Source: Gammaproteobacteria bacterium (GTDB lineage Bacteria > Pseudomonadota > Gammaproteobacteria > Pseudomonadales > Pseudohongiellaceae). Taken from it: DNA of 46,689 bases. This document shows, in pieces, positions 17,461 to 27,067 of this stretch (positions are counted from its first letter, which is position 1; every line of letters starts with the position of its first letter). The notes under the pieces were generated by a model that was not told where the DNA came from, did not search any database, and saw only the letters and a list, made by a program, of their open reading frames with translations. Where the stretch lies: positions 1-46,689 of the forward strand of contig JAGYKB010000018.1 of NCBI GenBank assembly GCA_018401885.1. Direction: 5' to 3'. The translations under genes were made by a program, and so were the position numbers.

Positions 17461-17801
17461 GGCATGCCCGAGCCTCGCAGTTATGCGTGAGGCTAACATG
17501 TCAGGTTGCAGTGTTCTGGCTATCCATGGCATGGCTAGTTCTCGCCCTAAGGAAACTGGCTCTACTCTACAACAGTAAACGCACTGCAACGGTTTTGGTT
17601 ATCGATGCGGGGTGTTTTATCTGTGCCGAATCGTAAACATATTGCCACGATTACCGACACAAAGATCCGGAGGACCCGCTTTTAAGGGTGCTCATGATAA
17701 GGGATGCGCGAACCCATTCCTAGCGTCGAGGCGCTTTGTCACGCGCTCCCCTCAACCGTGCTCCAAAAATCTAACGGCAGTCAGCGAGAGGCAAAGGTCA
17801 G
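17461..17801. other. 341-bp divergent promoter region between lptD and amgK
   Basis: Holds the promoters of the two divergent genes, but I see no near-consensus -35/-10 pair. The stretch 17461-17589 stays open in the lptD frame and could encode an N-terminal extension if an upstream ATG (17532 or 17499) is used. No sigma-E-type element could be pointed to with confidence. Confidence 0.5.
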
Positions 17802-18893
17802 ATGAGCGATACGCGCGAGCGTGAGTTGTTAGTGTGGGCGACCACTGAGTCGCTGCGCCAGTTTCCGACAGCTTGTCCTGCCGAGCGCCTCGCCGTTGTG
17901 AGCGGAGATGCGAGTTTTCGTCGCTACTTTCGTCTCACGTTTTCGCCCGCTGACGCACAGCCTGAGGGCAACTCAGCGCAGCCCAAGGCGCTGATTGCGG
18001 TCGATTCACCGCCAGCGACGGAAGATAACTCTGCGTTCGTTCACCTCGCTACCGAGTTGATCGCTGCCGGCGTGCGTGCCCCCAAGGTGCTCGCCGTGGA
18101 GTATGCACAGGGTTTTATGCTGCTCGAGGACTTTGGTGACAGAATGTTACTGCCCGCGCTTAAGGCCGCAGGTGAAGAGGGCGCCCTTGTGCTTTATTTT
18201 CCGGCGTTTGATGCCCTGCTAGCTTTGCAGGCAGGGCTTAACGCAGAGTCGCTGCCTGCGTTCGATAAGCCTAAACTGCTTTCCGAGATGAGGCTTTTCA
18301 CTGAGTGGTTCTGCGGCGGTCTGCTCTCGCTTGAATTGGACGCAGGGGCGCGCGAGGTAGTAGAGAGCACCTTTGATTTCCTCGCCGACGCGGCGCTGAC
18401 TCAGCCGCAGTGTGCCGTTCACCGCGACTACCACTCGCGTAATCTGATGCTGCTGGACGATGGCGAGCTCGGTGTGATCGATTTTCAGGATGCAGTACGC
18501 GGCGCCTACACATACGATTTAGTGTCGCTCCTACGCGACTGCTATATTTGTTGGCCGCGCGCATTGGTCGAAGAGTGGTCGCGACTTTTCTACGAACGCC
18601 GAGCCGATGCGTCGCTAGCGGTGAGTCAGCGCGGCTATGCGGCATTTAGACGTGACTTCGACCTCATGGGCCTGCAGCGTCACCTCAAGGTGATGGGAAT
18701 CTTTTCGCGCCTGCATCTTCGCGATAATAAGTCTGCCTATCTGGCCGATATCCCCCTAGTGATGGACTATTTTTTGTCTGTCGCGCGGTTACATCCTGAA
18801 CTCAAAGAGATGGTCGTCTTGTTCGAGAATGCGGTGTTACCGCGCGCAGAGAAACAGTTGCATGCGCTAGGTAGCGATGCAAGCGGCACTTAG
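17802..18893 (+). CDS. amgK: N-acetylmuramate/N-acetylglucosamine kinase AmgK
   Basis: Phosphorylates the anomeric position of MurNAc (and GlcNAc) released from peptidoglycan, the entry to the AmgK-MupP-MurU recycling route that bypasses de novo UDP-MurNAc synthesis. The 363-aa protein is an aminoglycoside-phosphotransferase-type kinase with a glycine-poor P-loop region (SGDASFRRYFRL, 34-45), Brenner motif HRDYHSRN (H207, D209) and metal-binding D227 in GVIDFQDAVRG. The assignment rests on its murU neighbour 17 bp downstream and on the divergent lptD, the arrangement known in Pseudomonas. MupP is not in the window. Confidence 0.9.
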   Translation: MSDTRERELLVWATTESLRQFPTACPAERLAVVSGDASFRRYFRLTFSPADAQPEGNSAQPKALIAVDSPPATEDNSAFVHLATELIAAGVRAPKVLAVEYAQGFMLLEDFGDRMLLPALKAAGEEGALVLYFPAFDALLALQAGLNAESLPAFDKPKLLSEMRLFTEWFCGGLLSLELDAGAREVVESTFDFLADAALTQPQCAVHRDYHSRNLMLLDDGELGVIDFQDAVRGAYTYDLVSLLRDCYICWPRALVEEWSRLFYERRADASLAVSQRGYAAFRRDFDLMGLQRHLKVMGIFSRLHLRDNKSAYLADIPLVMDYFLSVARLHPELKEMVVLFENAVLPRAEKQLHALGSDASGT

Positions 18894-18910
18894 GTCGGGG
18901 GATAGGCTCG

Positions 18911-19693
18911 ATGCGAGCGATGATATTAGCGGCAGGACTCGGAAAGCGTATGCAGCCGCTTACCCAAGATACGCCTAAGCCTCTCTTAAAAGTTGCAGGC
19001 AAGGCGCTTATTGAGCACCAACTTGAAAGACTGCAGCATGCAGGGATTACCGACGTGGTAATCAATCATTCCTATTTGGGATCACAGATCGAAGCGGCGC
19101 TCGGCGACGGTGCGCAGTTCGGCCTTGCAATTAACTATTCTGCCGAGCCGGTAAGGCTAGAAACCGCCGGTGGGATCATTGAAGCGTTGCCGTTGTTGCA
19201 TGATCCTAGTTTTATTGTCGTCAATGCAGATATTTGGAGTGATTTCGATCTGGCGTCGCTAGCGCCCACTGTAACGAAGCTTGCCTCCGGTGATGGTGAT
19301 CTCGCCTTTCTAGTTCTGGTAGACAACGCCCCTCATAACCCTCAGGGTGATTTCACGCTAGACGAAATGGGTAGAGTAGGGTTGCTCGAGAATAGTGCGA
19401 AGCATGCAGCTATCGAAGGTGAGGTGATTGCTGTCTCTAACCCTATCACTGAAGCTGCCCTCGAAGAAAGGTCGTTTAAGCACTTAACTTTTAGTGGAAT
19501 AAGCGTTCTAAGTCGTGCGCTTTTTGAAGGGTGTGAACGTGGTCCGCGACCGTTGCTGCCGCTACTTCTCGCCGCAATCTCGGCGGGGAAGGTAGGTGGG
19601 GTCCATCACAAAGGTCTCTGGGTCGATGTAGGTACCCCAGAGCGACTCGCCGATGTTGAGGCGCTTTGTCTTGGAAAAGGGCTATCGTCATGA
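18911..19693 (+). CDS. murU: N-acetylmuramate alpha-1-phosphate uridylyltransferase MurU
   Basis: Forms UDP-MurNAc from MurNAc-1-phosphate and UTP in cell-wall recycling. The 260-aa sugar-nucleotidyltransferase begins MRAMILAAGLGKRMQPLT, followed by TPKPLLKVAGKALIEHQL. It has NADIWSD with the metal-binding Asp, the TFSGISVLS segment and the WVDVGTPERL end. It lacks the hexapeptide-repeat tail of GlmU, as expected for MurU. AmgK immediately upstream supports MurU over glucose-1-P or mannose-1-P transferases of similar sequence. Its stop overlaps the next start (ATGA). Confidence 0.9.
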   Translation: MRAMILAAGLGKRMQPLTQDTPKPLLKVAGKALIEHQLERLQHAGITDVVINHSYLGSQIEAALGDGAQFGLAINYSAEPVRLETAGGIIEALPLLHDPSFIVVNADIWSDFDLASLAPTVTKLASGDGDLAFLVLVDNAPHNPQGDFTLDEMGRVGLLENSAKHAAIEGEVIAVSNPITEAALEERSFKHLTFSGISVLSRALFEGCERGPRPLLPLLLAAISAGKVGGVHHKGLWVDVGTPERLADVEALCLGKGLSS

Positions 19694-20508
19694 TGCGTTT
19701 TAGGCACAGAGCTTATCGTCGAGCGCTGCTGCAGCGCCTTAGCGGCGAAAACCCAAACGCGCCGCTGCCAAGCGGAGGCTCCACAGAGCTGGCTTTCACC
19801 AGCGCGCTACTGCAGGTTCTCGGGAGGCTGGCCAAACTCGATGGCCGTGTGAACGAGTCAGAAATCGCCTTCGCCGAGAGAGTAATAAGTCAGCTTGGCC
19901 TTAGGTTAGTGGATCATGAAAGGGAGAGCTCGAGGCTTGCCGCAATCGCAGAGTTCGAGCAGGGCAAAAATCCTAAATTCGATGTGCTCGTCAGCGTGCG
20001 GCGTCTGAGTAGTGCGATTGGCGATGCGAGTACGCTCGCGCGTCTGGTGCTAAAAACCTTCTGTGAGGCAGCCTATCTGAAGTCGAGCTACAGTTGGCGA
20101 GATGCGCAGGTCGGTGGACTGCGGTTAAAAGACCGTCAGTTTTTGCGCGAGGTTGCAGAATGCCTCGGTTTCGACAAGTCGGCAATGCTGCAAGTGTGCG
20201 CCGAGGTTCGCGGTTCCGGCGTGTGGAGCGCGGCGATGCGCGGTAATTCAGCGCAGAGCGAGCGCCCCGCCTATGTGCCCGCTCCAAGTCCCTCGTTGAC
20301 GAGCGCTTATAATCTCCTCGGCGTGAGTGTTGATACCTCGCCCGAGGAGTTACGCCGCGCTTACCGTCGGCAAATGGCGCTGCATCATCCTGACAAGCTT
20401 GCTTCGCAGAACCCTTCGCCCGAGGCGCTGCGTCGAGCCCACTTAAAGGCACATGAGATACGCGAGGCCTTCGAAGCCGTTCGTCGACTCCATCGCGCTC
20501 GCGCTTGA
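19690..20508 (+). CDS. TerB/DnaJ-domain co-chaperone (DjlA-like, no membrane anchor)
   Basis: A 272-aa protein with a TerB-like helical domain (about residues 30-150; TSALLQVLGRLAKLDGRVNESEI is typical, though split here by description) and a C-terminal J domain (about 200-272; YNLLGVSVDTSPEELRRAYR, then HHPDKL with the HPD triad that stimulates DnaK). E. coli DjlA has the same order after an N-terminal membrane helix. Here the start MMRFRHRAYRRALLQRLSG is basic and not hydrophobic, so the protein should be cytosolic or peripheral. It overlaps murU by 4 bp and is thus coupled to the recycling genes. The client is unknown. Confidence 0.82.
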   Translation: MMRFRHRAYRRALLQRLSGENPNAPLPSGGSTELAFTSALLQVLGRLAKLDGRVNESEIAFAERVISQLGLRLVDHERESSRLAAIAEFEQGKNPKFDVLVSVRRLSSAIGDASTLARLVLKTFCEAAYLKSSYSWRDAQVGGLRLKDRQFLREVAECLGFDKSAMLQVCAEVRGSGVWSAAMRGNSAQSERPAYVPAPSPSLTSAYNLLGVSVDTSPEELRRAYRRQMALHHPDKLASQNPSPEALRRAHLKAHEIREAFEAVRRLHRARA

Positions 20509-20612
20509 TTATAGAGTGGCAGCCAGCCGTCTGAATCTGTTTTTCATGAAGCAGGACATCTTCCCACGGAGTCTGTAAAATGCCCGACTTGGTCGCCGCT
20601 TAAGGAACCCGC

Positions 20613-21296
20613 ATGAAAGATTTTCTCATTGCTCCCTCGATTCTCTCCGCCGATTTCGCGCGGCTAGGCGAGGAGGTGACGTCGGTACTCGACGCAGGCG
20701 CCGACGTCGTGCATTTCGATGTGATGGACAATCACTACGTCCCCAATCTAACCATTGGCCCCATGGTGTGCAGCGCGCTGCGTAACCATGGCATAACCGC
20801 GCCCATCGACGTGCATCTTATGGTCAGCCCAGTTGACCAAATGATTGTCGACTTCGCTAAGGCAGGCGCGAGCTATATCACGTTCCATCCAGAGGCCACG
20901 AGTCACATCGATCGGTCGCTGCAGCTAATTCGCGATCACGGCTGTAAAGCGGGTCTCGTGTTCAATCCCGCGACGCCACTCCACTGCCTTGAGTATCTGA
21001 TGGACAAGCTCGACGTCATTCTTCTGATGTCAGTTAACCCAGGATTTGGTGGTCAGAAATTTATTCCATCGACGCTGCGTAAGCTCACGCAGGTGCGCAA
21101 ACTCATCGACGAGAGCGGGCACAAGATTCGACTGGAAGTTGATGGCGGCGTTGGCGTGCAGAATATTCGCAAGATAGCCGAGGCAGGCGCAGATATGTTT
21201 GTTGCGGGTTCGGCGATTTTTAATTCCGACGACTATGCCGAAACTATCAAGGCGATGCGCAGCGAGTTAGGCCAAGCACCAGACCCGCATCACTAA
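20613..21296 (+). CDS. rpe: Ribulose-phosphate 3-epimerase
   Basis: Interconverts ribulose-5-P and xylulose-5-P in the pentose phosphate pathway. The 227-aa TIM barrel shows [15 protein letters not shown] with the catalytic-loop Ser, the metal His/Asp region [25 protein letters not shown], the phosphate loop [14 protein letters not shown] and EVDGGV with the late catalytic Asp, then VAGSAIF. It lies 33 bp upstream of trpE, an order shared with Pseudomonas, where gph is inserted between the two; gph is absent here. Confidence 0.97.
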   Translation: MKDFLIAPSILSADFARLGEEVTSVLDAGADVVHFDVMDNHYVPNLTIGPMVCSALRNHGITAPIDVHLMVSPVDQMIVDFAKAGASYITFHPEATSHIDRSLQLIRDHGCKAGLVFNPATPLHCLEYLMDKLDVILLMSVNPGFGGQKFIPSTLRKLTQVRKLIDESGHKIRLEVDGGVGVQNIRKIAEAGADMFVAGSAIFNSDDYAETIKAMRSELGQAPDPHH

Positions 21297-21329
21297 GCGC
21301 CAAGGCGCTAAACCAGCAGGACACTGCAG

Positions 21330-22814
21330 ATGAATATGGATCGAGCGACCTTTGAGTCGTTTAAACGTCAGGGCTATAACCGCATTCCGGTCGTGCGCGA
21401 AGTGCTCGCAGACACCGACACGCCGTTGAGCACGTATCTGAAGCTCGCGAAGGGTCCTCATAGCTATTTCTTCGAGTCGATTCAGGGCGGCGAGAAATGG
21501 GGGCGTTTTTCCATTATTGGGCTTCCTTGTTCTACAGTGCTGCGTGTGGTGGGTGACACGCTGACGGTTGAAAAGCAGGGGCAGATAGTCGAGACGGTAA
21601 AGACCGACGATCCTTTTGTATTCATCGAGGACTATAAAGCGCGATTCAATGTAGCCGAGGTAACCGATAATCAGCGCTTCGGTGGCGGACTCGTAGGCTA
21701 TTTCGCGTATGACAGCGTGCGCTATGTCGAGCCGAGCATCGGGCCCGCAAAAGATCCCGGCGCGCTCGATACGCCAGATATTTTGCTAATGCTCTCGGAA
21801 GAGGTCGTCGTATTCGACAACCTTCGCGGCACTATCGCTTTTGTCATCACGGTGGATCCCGCCGACTCAGACGCGTTCGACAACGCGCAAAGACGTATCA
21901 ATGAACTGGAGGCGCAGCTGAGTAACGCAGCGCCGCTGCCGCCACTGCCTACCCAGCGCGGGATTAGTGATGCTGACTTCGTCAGTCATTTCGATCAGGC
22001 CGGTTTCGAAAGTGCCGTTGAGCGTATCAAGGAATACATCGTCGCTGGCGACGTGATGCAGGTGGTAATTTCTCAGCGCATGTCGGTCGAATTCGGCGGC
22101 GATCCGCTCAATGTCTATCGCGCGCTACGCTATTTGAATCCATCGCCCTACATGGTGTTCTTTGATCTAGGCGATCATCACGTTGTTAGCGCATCGCCGG
22201 AAATACTCGCGCGCGTCGAGCAGGGCAAAATCACCGTGCGTCCGTTGGCAGGTACGCGTAAGCGCGGCGCGAGTGAGGATGAGGATTTAGCGCTCGAGAA
22301 GGATCTGCTCGCGGATGCGAAAGAGATCGCCGAGCACCTAATGTTAATCGACCTTAGTCGCAACGATTCTGGCAGGGTGTCAAAAGTAGGGTCGATTTCC
22401 GTTCCCAAGCAAATGTTTGTCGAACGCTATTCTCATGTGATGCACATCGCGTCAATTGTCGAGAGCGAAATGAGTGCAGATAAGACCGCGCTCGACGTTT
22501 TAAAGTCTACGCTGCCGGTTGGGACTCTAAGCGGCGCGCCAAAGGTGCGAGCGATGCAGATAATTGACGAAATGGAACCTGAGCGCCGCGGCATTTACGG
22601 CGGCGCAATGGGCTATCTCGCGTGGAACGGCAACATGGATATGGCAATAGCCATTCGCACCGCAGTGATCAAAGATTCGCGCCTTTATGTGCAGGCCGGC
22701 GCTGGCGTAGTGGCCGACTCGGTGCCGCGTCTCGAATGGGAAGAGACGCTCAATAAAGCGCGTGCCATCGTTCGCGCCGTGCAGCTCGCCGACGGGCAGC
22801 TTGAACTGGGCTAG
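21330..22814 (+). CDS. trpE: Anthranilate synthase component I
   Basis: Converts chorismate and ammonia (from TrpG) to anthranilate, the first step of tryptophan synthesis. The 494-aa protein has an N-terminal regulatory half with YFFESIQGGEKWGRFSIIG (the Trp-binding ES motif). The chorismate-binding half shows DVMQVVISQRM, NPSPYMVFFDLG, SASPEILAR, RPLAGTRKRG, LIDLSRND, LPVGTLSGAPKVRAM and GIYGGAMGYL. It converges with the photolyase gene that separates it from trpGDC by 1.7 kb. No leader-peptide attenuator is visible; only 33 bp separate it from rpe. Confidence 0.97.
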   Translation: MNMDRATFESFKRQGYNRIPVVREVLADTDTPLSTYLKLAKGPHSYFFESIQGGEKWGRFSIIGLPCSTVLRVVGDTLTVEKQGQIVETVKTDDPFVFIEDYKARFNVAEVTDNQRFGGGLVGYFAYDSVRYVEPSIGPAKDPGALDTPDILLMLSEEVVVFDNLRGTIAFVITVDPADSDAFDNAQRRINELEAQLSNAAPLPPLPTQRGISDADFVSHFDQAGFESAVERIKEYIVAGDVMQVVISQRMSVEFGGDPLNVYRALRYLNPSPYMVFFDLGDHHVVSASPEILARVEQGKITVRPLAGTRKRGASEDEDLALEKDLLADAKEIAEHLMLIDLSRNDSGRVSKVGSISVPKQMFVERYSHVMHIASIVESEMSADKTALDVLKSTLPVGTLSGAPKVRAMQIIDEMEPERRGIYGGAMGYLAWNGNMDMAIAIRTAVIKDSRLYVQAGAGVVADSVPRLEWEETLNKARAIVRAVQLADGQLELG

Positions 22815-22841
22815 CGCTCCTGGCCATAGGTCGCCTCTAGG

Positions 22842-24278
22842 CTAGTCGCGTAGTGTTTTATAGGCGGTGAGCGCGCGTTCGCGAGTCTGTTTAAGGTCGA
22901 CAATTGCTGCCGGGTAATCCTTCCCCAATTCTATTCCCGCAAGACTTAACTCCATCGCGGGTGCGGCGCTAGGATCATGAAGATATTTTGCCGGCAGCGT
23001 GGCAAGCTCTGGCACGAAGCGGCGAATGTATTCGCCGTCGGGGTCGAATTTCTGTGACTGCGTGACTGGATTGAAGATTCGAAAATAAGGCGCTGCATCG
23101 GCGCCGCTTCCAGCTACCCATTGCCAGCTGCACGAATTGCTAGCGAGATCTGCGTCGACCAGACAGTCCCAAAACCATTTCTCGCCATGACGCCAATCCT
23201 GCATCAAATTTTTGATTAGAAACGAAGCGACAATCATACGAACACGGTTGTGCATGTAGCCGGTCGTATAAAGCTCACGCATGCCGGCATCAATAATCGG
23301 ATAACCCGTCATGCCTCGCTGCCATGCTGAACGCAGCTCGGCCTCGTCGAGCCAAGGAAAGCGGTCGAATTCCGATTTCATGTTGACGTCGGTTAGGCTC
23401 GGGAAGTGGTAGAGCAAATAGTAAGAAAACTCCCGCCAGACAAGCTCGCGGACGAAGTGTTCGGCCTGACTCTCGTGCCCGCGCTGACCGCTCTGATTGG
23501 CAGCAAACGCCGCCTCGTTTGGCGAAATTTCTCCGAAGTGAAGATGTGGTGAGAGTCGCGACACACTCATTCGTGCCGGAAAATCACGGCCTTCGCGGTA
23601 GTCTTCGATTCCCGCCTCTAAAAAATTGGCAAGCTGAGACTGTGCGCCAGCCTCTCCTGGGGTCCAATGTGACAGCATCGACTTGTGCCAATCAACGGCC
23701 GGCAGCAGCTCGAGCGAGTCGATTTTAGTCTTGGGCTGCGCGCAGTCGTGAAGTGCAGCGCTGAGTTCGGCTGGATTAACTGTGGCTGCAGGAACAGGTG
23801 CTGGCTGCGTCGCCAGTCCGTTGCGGTAGTAAGGCGTAAACACTTTATAGGGTGTGCCGTCTTTTTTTAGGTTGTGCCAAGGCTCCCAGAGAAGCGTGCC
23901 AGCGTGACTCTGCACTGCGACACCCGTTTCGGTTAGCGTCTGCTTTATACGTTTGTCTCGCGCAATGCGCCAAGGTTCGTAGCCGCGATTCCAATGTATC
24001 GACGTGGCGCCGTGTTCCGCGGCAAACGCAGGGATCACCTCACTCGCATTCCCCTGTAGCACCCACAGCTTGCCGTGTAGAGAGTCGTTCAGTGCTTCAA
24101 GTGACCGATGCAGCCAGCAGCGGCTTGCCGCGCCGCGACGCCAATCACCGGCGCTCTCGTCATCGAGCACATAAACCGGCAGTACCGACCCTGATGCAAG
24201 CGCGGTTATGAGAGCTGGGTTGTCGCGCAGGCGCAGATCCTGTCGAAACCAGAGAAGGGCGGGAGCTTGTGTAGGCAT
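22842..24278 (-). CDS. phrB: Deoxyribodipyrimidine photolyase (class I CPD type)
   Basis: Uses blue/near-UV light and FADH- to split cyclobutane pyrimidine dimers. The 478-aa protein has the N-terminal antenna-binding alpha/beta domain (ALLWFRQDLRLRDNPAL) and the helical FAD domain with RMSVSRLSPHLHFGEISP, ELVWREFSYYLLY, WQRGMTGYPIIDAGMREL, GYMHNRVRM and WQWVAGSGADAAPYFRIFNP. These are class I photolyase motifs with the conserved Trp-rich core; a cryptochrome or (6-4) enzyme is less likely. The start at 24278 (MPTQAPALL) agrees with the family and has AAGAG upstream. It is inserted antisense between trpE and trpG. Confidence 0.93.
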   Translation of the reverse strand: MPTQAPALLWFRQDLRLRDNPALITALASGSVLPVYVLDDESAGDWRRGAASRCWLHRSLEALNDSLHGKLWVLQGNASEVIPAFAAEHGATSIHWNRGYEPWRIARDKRIKQTLTETGVAVQSHAGTLLWEPWHNLKKDGTPYKVFTPYYRNGLATQPAPVPAATVNPAELSAALHDCAQPKTKIDSLELLPAVDWHKSMLSHWTPGEAGAQSQLANFLEAGIEDYREGRDFPARMSVSRLSPHLHFGEISPNEAAFAANQSGQRGHESQAEHFVRELVWREFSYYLLYHFPSLTDVNMKSEFDRFPWLDEAELRSAWQRGMTGYPIIDAGMRELYTTGYMHNRVRMIVASFLIKNLMQDWRHGEKWFWDCLVDADLASNSCSWQWVAGSGADAAPYFRIFNPVTQSQKFDPDGEYIRRFVPELATLPAKYLHDPSAAPAMELSLAGIELGKDYPAAIVDLKQTRERALTAYKTLRD

Positions 24279-24488
24279 GGGATACTCTTCGTTAATAAGG
24301 CGTGATTCTAACCCGCAACGCCCCACGTGTCCGACTGGATCAATAGGCGGCCTTGCGATTGATGCGGTGTCACTGAATGGGACAGGTTCGCCGATGGCTG
24401 TTATTATTCGAATTTAATTGGCTCTCTATAGCTTTCAATCGCGTAATCGCGCAACGCGGCTACCGATCGACTTCGAAGAGGAAGACAC

Positions 24489-25079
24489 GTGCTCTTAATG
24501 ATCGACAATTACGATTCTTTCACCTACAACATCGTCCAGTATTTGGGCGAACTAGGTGCGGACGTTGCAGTGCATAGAAACGACGCCATAAGCCTGCAGG
24601 AGATCGAGGACCTTGCGCCTGAGCAGATCGTGATTTCTCCAGGACCCTGCACGCCGAATGAAGCAGGTATTTCGATGGAAGTCATACGCACATTTGCCGG
24701 GAGCATACCGTTGCTCGGTATCTGCCTTGGCCATCAAAGTATCGGGCAGGTGTATGGAGGAGATATCGTGCGCGCCGGCCGCGTCATGCACGGGAAGATT
24801 TCGCCGATCGAACACATGGGAGCTGGCGTATTTAAAGGCTTAGCCCAGCCCTTTAACGCGACACGCTACCATTCGCTCGTGATCGATAAGAACACGCTGC
24901 CGGACTGTTTAGAAGCGACTGCGTGGGCGTTAGACGACGCAGGCGAGCTCGAGGAAATCATGGGTGTGCGGCATAAAGAGTTGTTGGTCGAGGGCGTTCA
25001 GTTTCACCCCGAGTCTATTCTAAGCGAGCAGGGCCATCAGCTGTTCAAAAATTTTCTAGACATGTCGCGCCGCGTGTAG
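24489..25079 (+). CDS. trpG: Anthranilate synthase component II (glutamine amidotransferase)
   Basis: Supplies ammonia from glutamine to TrpE; such proteins often also serve aminodeoxychorismate synthase (PabA). The 196-aa class I amidotransferase has the triad C79 (GICLGHQ), H173 and E175 (QFHPES), an oxyanion segment ISPGPCTP and the start [20 protein letters not shown]. It starts with GTG at 24489 after a strong AGAGGA site. It leads trpG-trpD-trpC. A dual TrpG/PabA role is plausible because no pabA is seen here. Confidence 0.95.
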   Translation: MLLMIDNYDSFTYNIVQYLGELGADVAVHRNDAISLQEIEDLAPEQIVISPGPCTPNEAGISMEVIRTFAGSIPLLGICLGHQSIGQVYGGDIVRAGRVMHGKISPIEHMGAGVFKGLAQPFNATRYHSLVIDKNTLPDCLEATAWALDDAGELEEIMGVRHKELLVEGVQFHPESILSEQGHQLFKNFLDMSRRV

Positions 25080-25119
25080 GCCGCGCAGCGAATGGGTGAC
25101 CCAAGGATAGGAAGGCAAC

Positions 25120-26151
25120 ATGGACATTAAGGCAGCGATAGCGCAACTGATGCAAGGGCAAAGTCTAAGCGGCGAGTCGATGATCGATGTGATGCGCGCG
25201 ATCATGTCCGGCGCAACAACCGATGCGCAAAACGCGGCTTTTCTGATCGCTTTACAGATGAAAGGACCGAGTGTCGAAGAGGTGTTCGGTGGCGCTACTG
25301 TAATGCGCGAACTCGCGACAAAAGTGCCTCTTGCTAATCGGGAATTCCTTGTCGATACCTGTGGCACTGGTGGCAGCGGGTCGAATAAATTCAACGTCTC
25401 TACCGCCTCCGCTTTAGTCGCCGCCTGCGCGGGCGCGCGTGTGGCAAAGCATGGGAACCGCGGCGCGTCTAGTAAAAGTGGTAGCGCGGATGTCTTAGAG
25501 GCAGCGGGTGTCGCCCTTGGTCTTTCTGCCGATGTGGTCGCCCGTTGCATCGACGAGATAGGCGTTGGCTTCATGTTTGCACCAGCTCACCACAGCGCAA
25601 TGAAACATGTGATCGCTGCTCGAAAAGAGATTGGCGTACGCACCGTATTCAATGTGCTAGGCCCGCTAACTAACCCTGCGGGCGCGCCAAATCAGGTTAT
25701 GGGTGTTTATGCTGTCTCATGGATTCCTCTGCTCATCGACGTGCTCCGCAAACTCGGCAGTGAGCATGTTCTTATTGTCGCAGCAGACGATGGGCTAGAT
25801 GAAATTAGTATCGCCGCTGACACTCACGTCGGCGAGCTTAAGAATGGCGAACTGCTAGAATATACCGTCTCTCCCGAAGAATTCGGGATGAAGCGTCGTG
25901 AATCCGTGGATACCCTGCGAATAGAGTCCCCCGGGGAAAGTCTTATTCTGCTGCGTGCAGCGCTAAATTATTCTCACGAAGACGCGGGCGATATTGTTGC
26001 CTTAAATGCCGGTGCTGCAATTTATGCAGCAGGCGTTGAGGGCAGTTTGGTCGAGGGCGTTACCCGCGCTCAGGCTATATTGCGAAGCGGCGATGCTTTA
26101 GCAAAATTAGACGCGCTCGCGTCGTTTACTCAGGCGCAATCACAACGATAG
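25120..26151 (+). CDS. trpD: Anthranilate phosphoribosyltransferase
   Basis: Joins anthranilate to PRPP. The 343-aa protein carries the PRPP/Mg-binding DTCGTGGSGSNKFNVST motif, KHGNRGASSKSGSADVLEA, the GVGFMFAPAHHSAMKH segment with anthranilate-binding residues, NVLGPLTNPA and DGLDEIS with the second metal-binding Asp/Glu. Length is normal. It follows trpG by 40 bp and precedes trpC by 67 bp. Confidence 0.97.
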   Translation: MDIKAAIAQLMQGQSLSGESMIDVMRAIMSGATTDAQNAAFLIALQMKGPSVEEVFGGATVMRELATKVPLANREFLVDTCGTGGSGSNKFNVSTASALVAACAGARVAKHGNRGASSKSGSADVLEAAGVALGLSADVVARCIDEIGVGFMFAPAHHSAMKHVIAARKEIGVRTVFNVLGPLTNPAGAPNQVMGVYAVSWIPLLIDVLRKLGSEHVLIVAADDGLDEISIAADTHVGELKNGELLEYTVSPEEFGMKRRESVDTLRIESPGESLILLRAALNYSHEDAGDIVALNAGAAIYAAGVEGSLVEGVTRAQAILRSGDALAKLDALASFTQAQSQR

Positions 26152-26218
26152 GCGATTGAGTTGAGACGATAGCTCCGCAAAGAAATCTGCGAACTCTAGC
26201 CGCCTAAAAGGAATTATT

Positions 26219-27067
26219 TTGTCAAAGCAAGAAGAACACACAGCTCTAAAGAAGCAGGCAGAGCATCAGACAATTTTAGAAAAAATCGTCGCGACCAAAC
26301 ATCGAGAAATCGAAGAGGATAAGCGTAACCTGAGCTTTGCGATGGTTGAGTCGCTCGCCGCTAAAGCCGACCCCGTGCGCGGATTTGCCGAGGCGATAAT
26401 CTCGCGTGTTGCGCGCAAAGAGCCTGCGGTTATTGCGGAAATTAAAAAAGCCTCTCCATCCAAGGGACTCATACGCGCTGATTTCGATCCTGCCGCGCAT
26501 GCAGCGGACTACGCTGCCAATGGTGCGGCCTGTCTGTCGATTCTAACCGACCGTGATTATTTTCAGGGGCATGACGACTACCTCGTTGCCGCACGCGCTG
26601 CGTGTTCACTTCCAGTGATTCGAAAAGATTTTATTGTCGACCGCTATCAGGTTGCTGCCGCTCGTGCGCTGGGCGCCGACTGCGTGTTACTCATCGTTGC
26701 AGCACTTGACGCAGCCACGCTCACAGACTTAGCCGTCTATGCCGAGTCACTCGGTCTCGATGTATTAGTAGAGATTCACGACGGCGCAGAGCTCGATCTA
26801 GCGCTTACGCTCAATACGCCTTTGGTAGGCATTAACAATAGAAATTTACACACGTTTGAGACGAGCCTCGAAACCAGCTACACGCTCGCGGGTAGGGTGC
26901 CAGCAGGTAAAGTGGTTATTACTGAAAGTGGAATCCATAGCGCCGCCGATGTGCAGTCGATGTTAGCGCGAGAGATTTATGGTTTCCTTGTGGGCGAATC
27001 GTTCATGCGCGCTGACGCGCCGGGTGCGAAATTGCGTGAAATGATGTTCGACTCGAAAGTAAGCTGA
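26219..27067 (+). CDS. trpC: Indole-3-glycerol phosphate synthase
   Basis: Ring-closing decarboxylation of CdRP to indole-3-glycerol phosphate. The 282-aa TIM barrel has [34 protein letters not shown] (catalytic Lys and phosphate-binding Ser), [37 protein letters not shown] and [12 protein letters not shown]. It is monofunctional, with no TrpF domain. It starts with TTG at 26219 preceded by AAAAGGA, giving about 18 residues more than usual at the N-terminus ([17 protein letters not shown]); a shorter start is possible. Its stop codon lies at the edge of a decayed crp/vfr gene on the other strand. Confidence 0.95.
   Translation: MSKQEEHTALKKQAEHQTILEKIVATKHREIEEDKRNLSFAMVESLAAKADPVRGFAEAIISRVARKEPAVIAEIKKASPSKGLIRADFDPAAHAADYAANGAACLSILTDRDYFQGHDDYLVAARAACSLPVIRKDFIVDRYQVAAARALGADCVLLIVAALDAATLTDLAVYAESLGLDVLVEIHDGAELDLALTLNTPLVGINNRNLHTFETSLETSYTLAGRVPAGKVVITESGIHSAADVQSMLAREIYGFLVGESFMRADAPGAKLREMMFDSKVS

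Noticed and set aside
21297..21329. Trp attenuator or leader peptide before trpE
   Set aside because: Only 33 bp between rpe and trpE and no Trp-codon cluster or paired stems.
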